Positions 56,020 through 64,000 of a stretch of 64,000 bases of DNA are shown here, one piece after another. Origin of the DNA: Ligustrum vulgare (lineage: Eukaryota; Streptophyta; Magnoliopsida; Lamiales; Oleaceae); assembly GCA_963555705.1 (NCBI GenBank), contig OY743190.1, forward strand, positions 20,405,491 through 20,469,490. Reading direction: 5' to 3'. A model generated the notes under the pieces. It did not search any database. It was not told the origin of the DNA and worked only from the letters and a program-made list of their open reading frames with translations. The number at the start of each line of letters is the position of its first letter. Position 1 is the first letter of the stretch. Made by a program: the position numbers and the translations under genes.

Positions 56020-57313
56020 TCAAACATCCCTCCAAAACATGCTTATCATATCTAGTCCCCCTTTCAAAGCAGAAAACATCTCTGGCTCAGTGATATTTTC
56101 ACAAATGTGCATCTCCTCAGTAAACCGAGCTAGGTAACTTTTCAGAGATTCGTCCCTTCCTTGCCTCAGATCCTGAAGGCATTGGAGTGGGAGTTGGCCA
56201 GGCCTGGAGGAAACAAAGCCATTTTTAGATCTCTCCAACTATGAATGCTGCTAGGGGGAGTTTTTTGTACCATCGTATCGCACTCCCCTCAAGGGTTAAA
56301 TCAAAGGCTTTACATTTCAGTGCCGGGGTGGCTCCGACTATTTCCATGCTGGCGCGGTAATTTAACAGATGATCGTCAGGGTCACCTCGGCAAGAATATT
56401 TTGCTATTTCTGGCATTTCGAAGTCGTGGGGCACGGGGCACCTATAGAGGCCCTCTGTGAAGGGGCTTATTTCCTCTTCGTCATCCAGATCATATGAAGG
56501 TAGTTCACTATTCTCGTCGTGACCGGAATACACTGGATCATGGTATTGGTCATAGAGTGGCGGAGCGTACTCCTGCCATTGTGGTTGCAGAACGCGGCCG
56601 TAGTTTGGCCTTTCATGGCTCAGTAACTCGTTATGAGACTTGGTCAGAACTGCTTCGGCTCTCCTTTCCTGCCTATTCCTAGGCTCATGCGTGGGGGTGA
56701 ACCTTTCTGCCCCCGTACCTTGTTGGTCCCCATGCATTCGACTCTGCGACAAGGCTTCTTCAGCGCGTCGCTCCCGCCTATTTCTAGGCTCAGCTGCTTT
56801 GTTCCGACCCTCTTTCCTGCCTCTGAATAACCCTCCTATCCGGATGAAGACACTGCCAAATTTTGTGGGCGAAGCCTCCCTGTGTCTAGGTGGGAGTGGG
56901 GCTTGTTCTTCACGTGCTTCATGTTCCAGGCCTTCCTCATAGAAGGGCTCGGATTCCACCTCGGCATAAGCCTGTGGATCTTGATAATAATACGAGGTGG
57001 TGGCCGCATCGGATGGTGAGTAATGTGGCTGTGGGTATTGTGGAGGCATCATGGGTTCTTTCACAACATACCCTCTAGCCATGTAGGCATTCATCGCAGT
57101 AGTCTGTTCTATCTATTGCTTCTGCATTTCCAGCATTTGGGCTGCCATGCGAGTCATGTCCCCCAACATGCAGCGATTACGGTGCCGGTGTGGTGGGTTA
57201 GGTTGTGCCACTCCCTCATTGGCGCTCTCATGAGGTCCTTGAGGAGCCTCCCCCTCACTGTACTGGCCATTTCTTCCCCTACGGGGGTTAATATCTCCAT
57301 CGCTTTCATTCAT
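56020..57313 (-). pseudogene. gag: Element F gag
   Basis: Starts at the ATG at 57313 (MNESDGDINPRRG). A stop at about 57113-57115 interrupts it before MNAYMARGYVV. The N-terminal half is Pro/Glu/Arg-rich with a repeated NRRERRAEEALSQS/NRQERRAEAVLTKS unit. The capsid domain follows (YSCRGDPDDHLLNYRASMEIVGATPALKCKAF, SAIRWYKKLP) and, after a frameshift near 56235, LRQGRDESLKSYLARFTEEM. A TGA near 56020 separates it from the nucleocapsid-like part. Confidence 0.85.
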
Positions 57314-57384
57314 GTTTCAGAGAAATTTCTTGGTTTTAGTTTATATTTCAAGGATAGATAGCTTTTTATCTCAATGCTCCGAGC

Positions 57385-57920
57385 CTTTTTCAAGGTTGTT
57401 AAACTTATGTTTCAAAGTTTTAAGCCTTTTTCAAGGTGAATAAACTTGTGTTTCAAAGTTTCTTACCTTTTTCAAGGTCAATGAACTTATGTTTCAAAGC
57501 TCTTTACATTTTTCAAGGTGAATAAACTTATGTTTCAAAGCTTTTTACCTTTTTCAAGGTCACCGAACTTATGTTCCAAAGCTCTTTACCTTTTTCAAGG
57601 TTACTAAACTTATGTTTCAAAGCTTTTTACCTTTTTCAAGGTCACTGAACTTATGTTCCAAAGCTCTTTACCTTTTTCAAAGTTACCAAACTTATGTTCC
57701 AAAACTCTTTACCTTCTTCAAGGTTACTAAACTTATGTTTCAAAGCTTTTTACCTTTTTCAAGGTCACCGAACTTATGTTCCGAAGCTCTTTACCTTTTT
57801 CAAGGTCACCGAACTTATGTTCCAAAGCTCTTTACCTTTTTCAAGGTTACCAAACTTATGTTTCAAAGCTTTACGCCTTTTTCAAGGGTACTAAAATTAT
57901 ATTTCAAAGTTCTTGCAGTT
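57385..57920. repeat. 41-bp minisatellite in element F leader
   Basis: About thirteen imperfect 41-bp units centred on CTTATGTTTCAAAGCTTTTT and CTTTTTCAAGGT. It lies between the gag start and the PBS on the minus strand. It produces long spurious open frames on the plus strand because 41 is not a multiple of three. Confidence 0.9.
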
Positions 57921-58009
57921 CTCCGCTCTTTTGCAAGAGGTTACTCGCCTTTTTTCAGGACTTCCTTTCTATTGTGGATTTTCATCATGTGTTTTCGTGG
58001 TTAGCAGTA

Positions 58010-58034
58010 TGGTTTCCCATAGACGACGTCAAAA
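58010..58034 (-). other. PBS-like sequence of element F
   Basis: On the minus strand the LTR end TCAACA is followed by TTTTGACGTCGTCTATGGGA, which resembles the TGGCGCCGTCTGTGGGA-type motif next to the 5' LTR of Tat-lineage elements, with two or three C/G-to-T/A changes. Confidence 0.6.
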
Positions 58035-58717
58035 TGTTGACCACAAAATCTGGCTGGACCTTGGACCAACACGTCTCATCTCCTCCCTCTTAAACACGTG
58101 GATCTCCTGCGCACTGTGACAAACGATCAGTTCACAAAGGGGGCCGAGGTGGCTCCCGTTTGCACTCCGATGCCAAAGTCAGCGGCCATGGCAAGCAAGT
58201 ATAATTTGAGTGCGGAAAATATAAATGCGTAAAAGAGAGAAAAGGGAGTGAGAGTAAATATTTAGTTAAGAGAGTAAAAATGCTAACCCTTTCCTTGAAG
58301 GCAAGTGTGCTCTATTTATAGAGGAACTCGTTGTCTCGGATCATGACGCGTGGCACACTTTACACTTGTCTTCACCCTAGCTCTTGGAGGTGACAACCTT
58401 GCTTTTTGACTGTAATCATTGCTACATTTCGTAGGGGATGGACGTCTGTCACATCTTGGTAAAGGCAGTGTTATATCTCTGACTTTATGCCTTGTCCCAT
58501 CCTTACATCCGAGGTACTACTGTAAACACCTCGGCTAAGCGTAAAGCGCTTCTGCTAGACACACACCAGTTCGGCCGGAGAGGTTCATGTGCATTTCCAC
58601 CTCGGCCATTGGTCTAGGGCGATATCTAAAATTTTAATCGTGGGCTGAAGTCCAATGGACCCTTATTGGGCCCTCACTGGCGGCCCAATGTGCCATATTT
58701 TGGGTGCGATCTCAACA
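58035..58717 (-). repeat. Right (5') LTR of element F
   Basis: 683 bp, TGTTGACCAC to TCAACA on the plus strand, with 6-bp inverted ends. CTATT follows, one base away from the GTATT beside the left LTR. On the minus strand it includes the promoter region of the element. Confidence 0.8.
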
Positions 58718-59225
58718 CTATTAATTTAGGAGATAGAGATATACTCCTATGGTGATCAACTAAGCTATTTTTCACAAAGAGTTAATGCAATTGATTGGGT
58801 TTTAATCGACATAGAGATATAGTAATTTAAACCAATTGATTAAGGTTAATTTCACTCAAGAGAGATAATTCGCTAAATTTGGAAGATTGAGTCTAGCATT
58901 GTAAATGAGTAATTTGTTAATTTGCATGCTAAGAAATTAATTAAGCAAAAGTTAAGTAAAATCATGAATCTCAACTATTTAACCCTTCATTTTCCTTATT
59001 TTATTAGAATTAAAGTTAGTTTATTTTATCTTTAAATTTCCAAAATTCAACTTTTTATTGTGTGTTTTATTTGTTAAGATTAAATTAATCAGAGTATAAT
59101 ACATTGTATATTCCTCGTATGATCGACAATCTGGATTCAAAAAGTCCACTTTATTATTTGAGTGCGACCCATGCGCTTGCGGTACACACGCTTTTAGTGA
59201 ACTCACATAATCAATTTTCTAGTTG
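58718..59225 (+). repeat. Probable remainder of element E LTR
   Basis: It begins with the 209-bp block shared with 47127-47335 and continues to a U5-like end (CCTCGTATGATCGACAATCTGG and GTGCGACCC...CTTGCGGTACACACGC), the style of Athila-like LTR ends. The assignment to E is inference because the left LTR of E does not reach this part. Confidence 0.45.
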
Positions 59226-60164
59226 AATTTAATAAATTTACTGCAATTAAGATCAAATCAAAGTGGAGTTGTCTGCTAAAGTCAAATTAAATGGAATTAC
59301 CCAACTGAAAATAAATTAATTTGTAGATACTTTATCGAACAAAATCGAAGTACAATTACATAATTAATATTAAGTGAAAGTATAATTAGATCACTCAACT
59401 TTAATTTTTCACAATCACATTTTTAAACTTCAATTTACTTTCATTGATAGTTAGTCCATAAGTTACAATTATTAAGTTTGACTAGTTCTATCACCCGTGC
59501 GATATACGATATTAAATATAAAAAATAATATTATATTACTATAATACGTGTAAAATATGGAATATTCCTCATATATCTGTATATATTTATGAATTACAAA
59601 TTAAAAAGGAAAAATTATTTCAAATTCGTAAAACCCATAAATCAAAACTAATGTCCATCAACTGTCACTATCTAAATGTATTTCTTCGGTGGATTCTCTT
59701 GCAATCAATGGATTCAAAGATGCAATGCTTTCCAAAGATATCATCACATGTACAATAAAAATAAGACCGTTTCAAATGGCTATTGTCACTTCGTTAACAC
59801 TAAACGGCTCAAAACTGGAATACTTGAAAAGAAAAAGGGATACTTTTTGCAATTACAAACATTAGAAAAGAGTGATGAATGAAATTTCTCCCATTTCCCC
59901 TCGAATTGATCTCAGGCATAGTAAATGACAGTCAATTCTATCATTTTTCATTTATCGCATGCATAGCAGGGAAATTAATAATAAATTGTTTCATAATCGA
60001 AGAACTCATAGAGACTTGAGCACAACAAATCAGGTGAAACTAATTTTAGAATGAAGGTTGGGGACGCACTAGTGCGTATCTTAGGCGGCGTATTTAATGA
60101 AAAGGGGGGTTATTGACGTTGGTTCCCAAGAAATATATAAAAGGTGATGGGAGTGGCATTTTGC
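59226..60164. other. Unclassified DNA with a promoter-like end
   Basis: AT-rich with no gene. Near 59490 CACCCGTGCGATATACG resembles a common plant transposon motif. The last 100 bases include GACGCACTAGTGCGTATC and a TATATAAAAGG box at about 60134, directly before the second copy of the antisense gene start. Confidence 0.4.
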
Positions 60165-61280
60165 AGGGCGTGGTACTCACTGTGGTAGCTGAACGGTTTT
60201 GTCCCTCCATTTGACCGCTGGGGCTTTGATTAGCCCATTCCCCAAGAATCATGGGTTAACCACATTAATCATACGGCTCACAAAAACCAAGGAATCCAGA
60301 TCTTTGTGGTCCCTATAAATCCTCCTTCATTTCATTATTTCCCCTTTACCATTTTCTCAGAATCTTTGCAGCAACACTCTCGCGAAAGTTTGTACCGTTT
60401 TTCTCTTTCTTGCGAGTTTCAAGTCTTCTCTTCAAGGATTTTCTACCCAGCACCCGCCCTTAACATTCCACAGCTTTTATTGGCGAGTTCTTCATTCCAA
60501 GTGCACAATTTCAAGCGTTCATTCTTTGAAGGTAAATTTCTTGGTCTCTGTATATGCGAGACTTTCTATTTTTAGTATCTCATTGTGGGTTTGAAAATTT
60601 TGTTTTTGCACTTTGTTTTTCTTTTGATGAGTCTGACCCGTCTTTAAAACAAAAGAAAAAAAAAAAGGAAAGAGTTGGGGGAACGAGTTCACAGGAAATG
60701 TTAGTAATGGCATCCCGTAAGAGGTTTCTGCCCCATCTCTTTATTAGTTTTTAGTTCCCGCTTCTTTAGGGAGCAGATTAAGAGGAGAAATAGGAAAACC
60801 AGTGGTATAATTTATTTGAGTGATTCTGACAGCGAAGAAGAAAAACATCAGAACTAAATGGCTCATCTGTCATCTGAGGAGGAGGCATCTTTGAGAGAGC
60901 TTTGGAGCAAACGAGACAGAGATTTGGAGAGAGAAGAGGCTCTCTTCTTCAGGTCACCAGGACCTTGGCTTAATCGTTAGGGCCCCTTTTAGGGCACATA
61001 TGGAAGAGTTGGGTCTGACTGTAGAGGAGATCGACCAAGTAGAGGATTGGGTTGACCAGATTAACAAAGTTTCGGGCTATGACGTTGATCCCAATCCAAA
61101 CCCAGAGTCATGGGAGAGCAGTGAGATTGCTACTGAAATCCGAAGGGTTGATTTGGCCGGGGCTTCGGAAAAATTCAGGCTTCCAGAAGGGGTCCGATTG
61201 GTGCACCCTACACCTTCCTGCCGACCTTGCAGCCCTCCTCCAGGCCAAGCGGCCCTATGCTACGATGCCCTTTCTTGCGG
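60165..61280 (+). pseudogene. Truncated second copy of the antisense (Transposase_28-like) gene start
   Basis: About 96-97% identical by eye to 47336-48457: TATA box (60314-60320), leader, donor now GTAAAT at 60532, and the first coding part. Small indels, stops and the loss of the first ATG show that it is dead. The identity ends at CTTTCTTGCG, where unrelated DNA begins. Unlike the first copy, it lies about 1.4 kb right of the neighbouring F LTR. Confidence 0.85.
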
Positions 61281-61648
61281 ATCCAATCCAAAATTATTAC
61301 TTTCAGCTCAAGTAATATAAGACATACAAATATGGACACTACAAAGATCACTTAAGTAATTGAACGTATTCTTAAAGGCATCTAAAACGCTGATCAATAA
61401 CATTAATTGCTACAAATTCCTGTCTATTTATTTTAGAAGTACCTTTGCAATTATAGTAATGTCAACTATAGTTTACAGCATAACATAGTGAAAGCTTGTA
61501 CACTGTTACTATCTATCAAAACCTTAATATTCTGTCACCCCTTTCTATCTCACATCACTCACCTCTTCAAAAAAATAAAAAAGGAATATTTTCAAAGAAA
61601 AAAAATAAGTGGCAGGAATGAAATTTAGTGTTTTAAACATAGACTTAC
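61281..61648. other. Non-coding, nothing recognised
   Basis: AT-rich sequence right of the truncated antisense-gene copy. No gene or repeat structure was seen. Confidence 0.4.
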
Positions 61649-61728
61649 TTCCTTGGAGACGTTTGGAATCTCTCCAAGGATTATCAAGTATATTTCCATA
61701 GAATTCCTCAGTCAGATTTGTATCTAAC
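61649..61728 (-). other. Candidate exon of an unidentified spliced gene
   Basis: On the minus strand an 80-base open segment is bounded by TTTCAG and GTAAGT and encodes LDTNLTEEFYGNILDNPWRD and a few more residues. I do not recognise the family, and no neighbouring exon could be joined to it with confidence. The consensus splice sites are the main evidence. Confidence 0.3.
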
Positions 61729-61845
61729 CTGAAATATGAGTTCACAATTAACATTCCAGTTGATAAAATAAGAAAATAATGATGAAATGACCTTGTTTTA
61801 GACAACAAAAAACATTACCTATCATTCAAGAGTGTTGTCACTTAC

Positions 61846-61928
61846 TAATGTCACCTCTCTCGTCAGTAGGTTATCCGATGACATTCATGACATGGCCCAG
61901 AGTAGCTCGACCAACAGCCAACAGGCAC
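61846..61928 (-). pseudogene. Broken exon of mitochondrial ATP synthase beta subunit
   Basis: On the minus strand, after a TTGATAG acceptor, the sequence encodes VGRATLGHVMNVIG-stop-PTDERGDI, the conserved segment between the VPVG start of this exon and the ERGDI block of F1-beta. A 7-bp tandem duplication (CTGTTGG twice) shifts the frame after VPVG, and the Glu codon of GEP is now TAA. It ends at a GTAAGT. No Walker A or other beta-subunit exon was found nearby, so this is a gene fragment, perhaps carried by a transposon. Confidence 0.7.
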
Positions 61929-62529
61929 CTATCAACAAAAGGAGAGAGGCATGATTACCATCATTTACAGAATAAACATTCCCATGCAACACAAGAAGGC
62001 CAACCATAGATGAGGCATACAACTATTATTCTCCTAATTATTTGGACCATAGTAACAGAAAAGGTATTGAAAATCTAACGGGTACATCATTTATATACTT
62101 CAATCCTAGGAAATAGAGGCTCGACAATATACGAACCACAGACCCAGAGACAACATTTGAAAGCACAACTGAGATTACTATCTCATTTAAACAATAACAT
62201 GTTAAAATTGTTTGATGCAGTTACGATTTGCTTTTACGCAGCAAATGCTATTCTCATTTGACTATAATATCCCAAGAAAATCTGTGTCGGTGCATCTCGA
62301 AGTTCTCCAATAAGCTTGAAACCTATTCACAAAGTTTCCCAATCTTTCAAAAATAACAATGCAATAAAAATTTCTCAAGCTGAACATTGAAATTATATGA
62401 AAATTACTGCAAAAACTTCTAAAATAGTTGTTTAACTCTTCCACCGAACTATAATTCTACTGAAATAAAATGTACGAAGAGGAAACGAAAAGGCAAGAGA
62501 ACAAACGGAAACTCGAGAAAAACGAAAGC

Positions 62530-62760
62530 TTATAACCTTCAATTTCGGCTTCCCCTCGATTTCTTTACCCTACCCAACTTCTGATATTACGAAATCAACT
62601 GCTGAGAGAAGCTTTCGGCAGTGTTAAGCTTCGTGTGGAAGATTTCCGATTTCAAAAGAAGTCTCGTCTTGGGAAAATGCAGATGGGGGATTTTGAAGTC
62701 ACCGTCCGATACCTTTCTGCAGCTGCCCACGGTTTGAAGACTCTGTAAGCAAGAATCACT
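62530..62760. other. GC-richer segment, possible first exon or promoter
   Basis: Less AT-rich than its neighbours. On the plus strand a short frame MQMGDFEVTVRYLSAAAHGLKTL ends at a GTAAGC donor-like site near 62746. On the minus strand it reads like a 5' leader ending at GAAG/GTTATAAG. Neither could be linked to further exons. Confidence 0.25.
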
Positions 62761-63260
62761 TTTTTGATTTTGAATTTTGAATTGTATTGGGGCCTGTATT
62801 TGGAGCCATCACTTCATTGATGTATCTTGGCTCAGTCTTTTGGTCAAAAAATGCATGATGTATTTTGGCTCAGATTTTTGGTCAAAAAATATGTTTTTTT
62901 TTTCCTTTTTGGCGGGAGATCTAGGCGGGAAAACCCTTCAACTTAGCTCCTTTAATATAGTTATAAGATTAATTAATTAATAAGATAAGATGTGTAAATT
63001 TCAATTAATCCTATTTCTAAGTAAGTATACCACATAATCATTTCGTGATTATAAAATCTGGAAATTGAGATTTAGATCTTTGAGTAGCTCGTTTGAATTA
63101 ATTATCATCGATTTTTAAATATGATCTCTTTTTATTTTTTTAAAAAAAATTGAATAATGACATATGATTGGAAAATTGTGGAATACATGAAATATATGAT
63201 TAAAATTAATTAATAAAACTTAGCTTATAGTTTTAATATAATTTTAGTCTGCACCAAACA
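62761..63260. other. Non-coding, nothing recognised
   Basis: AT-rich with no supported gene; a short imperfect duplication (TTGGCTCAG...TTTTGGTCAAAAAAT) occurs at about 62828-62890. Confidence 0.4.
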
Positions 63261-63261
63261 T

Positions 63262-64000
63262 TAGAGGTGAATGCCGTCCGATTTGGATGGTTTGAGACAT
63301 ATTGTCAAACCAAATCATTTTAAGCGATTTGACGTTCTTTCAAATCAAACAAAATCATTTCATTTACAAACCAAACCAAACACTTTTTTGAGATTTGGTT
63401 CAATTTTAATCCATGATTTACCTATCGATATGATATAACAAATTTTATATGTCAAAAAAATTCGTATTTTTTAATTTATAAAGTTAAAATATAAGTTAAT
63501 ATAAGCTAAATATGTTAACATTTTTTATTCATTCTTTACATATGTTGAAGTCTTATTTCTCAGATTCCACTTCCCAACACTTCAAAATCTAATTTGCTGA
63601 TTTGATAGCTCTAGTAAAAAATTTGAGTTCCTCTTCATTTCAGCAGTTCATTTAAGTTAAGACTTATTGTTACATTAACTTGGTCAATTTACTTGCTTAG
63701 CACAATTATTTTACCTGCAACGCATGCATGATACAAACTACAAACTAGGAAACTACCATACAATTTTTCTCTAGAACTAGAATCATCACACTGCAATGAA
63801 GACGAGAACACACTTAAACGACAATTTGATTTTTATAGTTAAATTTGACTTTTTAGGGGGAAACAATAAAATCGATTTAATGAAATTTTATTTAAAAATT
63901 AAATGCGATTTTGTTCAATTTTTTGTGATTTTTTGAAATCAAAACTTAAACCAAGTCATTTTAAAATGATTTTGTTCGATTTGAGTTAATAAAATAAAAT
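63262..64000. mobile_element. Possible hAT-type non-autonomous element running off the window
   Basis: It starts near GAGGTGAATGCCGTCCGATTTGG with subterminal repeats of CAAACCAAATCATTTTAAGCG. The end of the window carries the inverse-looking AAACCAAGTCATTTTAAAATG and GATTTTGTTCGATTTGAG, as in elements with GGTTTGG-rich inverted ends. The right border and target duplication are outside the window. Confidence 0.35.

Larger units (their letters stand above)
46444..58717 (-). mobile_element. Gypsy element F, Tat lineage, minus strand, with antisense gene
   Basis: Minus-strand order from the right: LTR, PBS-like sequence, leader with minisatellite, gag, zinc knuckle, protease, RT, RNase H, a second RNase H, integrase. 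The double RNase H and the RT motif YIDDMLVKS mark the Tat group (Retand/Ogre relatives). Between pol and the left LTR lies a gene on the opposite strand, as reported for some Tat elements. Pol is broken by several frameshifts and stops. The LTRs (683 bp) are about 95% identical by eye. The left junction is abnormal: 209 bp of host-like sequence separates the left LTR from the internal part. Confidence 0.75.

Noticed and set aside
57385..57920. CRISPR-like array
   Set aside because: Units are contiguous without unique spacers, and the genome is a plant.
57612..58004. Plus-strand frames of repeated FQSFLPFSRS-like units
   Set aside because: Product of the 41-bp minisatellite; the real gene direction of element F is minus.
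1..64000. tRNA or rRNA genes
   Set aside because: No cloverleaf gene or rRNA segment was recognised; the tRNA-complementary sequences seen are primer binding sites.

Overview
The window looks like a transposon-dense stretch of a flowering-plant nuclear chromosome, probably a eudicot. It is AT-rich, has plant-type spliced fragments and TATA boxes, and carries plant-specific retrotransposon lineages (Tekay-like and CRM-like chromoviruses, Tat- and Athila-like Gypsy, Copia remnants) plus hAT, Mutator and Tourist-type DNA elements. The species cannot be named from the sequence. Only one intact-looking host gene is visible, a single-exon fasciclin-domain (FLA-like) protein at 6703-7752.

Left part (1-9119). 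A decayed Copia gag (about 1221-1690) is followed by a non-autonomous hAT-type element (2403-3187), a Mutator-like element with a perfect 9-bp target duplication (3601-5066) that carries 94-bp tandem repeats and a GC-richer insert, and a small Tourist-like MITE (6158-6322). Then come the FLA gene and a second Copia scrap.

Centre-left nest (9112-25734). A second hAT element (9120-9459 plus 25244-25726, 8-bp target duplication TATATATG) was split by a Tekay-like Gypsy element, here called A (9460-25243). A was in turn split inside its integrase by a young CRM-like Gypsy element, B (16633-23486, duplication AAAGG). B has LTRs about 99.4% identical by eye, and its polyprotein frame runs into the 3' LTR. 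The order of events is readable: hAT, then A, then B.

Centre (25735-30959) holds a Copia gag fragment and otherwise unrecognised AT-rich DNA.

Centre-right (30960-46443). A heavily deleted Athila/Tat-like element, E, has partial LTRs at 30960-31412 and from 45330. Two relatives of B sit inside it: C (33153-38005, duplication ATATG, lacking capsid/nucleocapsid and RT/RNase H) and D (38325-44907, duplication ACTCA, riddled with stops).

Right part (46444-61280). A Tat-lineage element, F, lies on the minus strand with gag, protease, RT, two RNase H domains and integrase. Opposite to pol, on the plus strand, is an apparently spliced gene with its own TATA box and a Transposase_28-like domain. The start of that antisense gene and the flanking LTR segment recur at 58035-61280, so this locus is a partial tandem duplication. 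The far right holds a broken exon of a mitochondrial ATP synthase beta gene and the edge of another DNA element.

The retroelement genes form Gag-Pol copying systems, none fully intact; B is closest to intact. The most unusual shared signal is that the LTR of each of B, C and D carries its own iterated CG-containing palindromic motif upstream of the TATA box, and A carries a different palindrome cluster in its leader.
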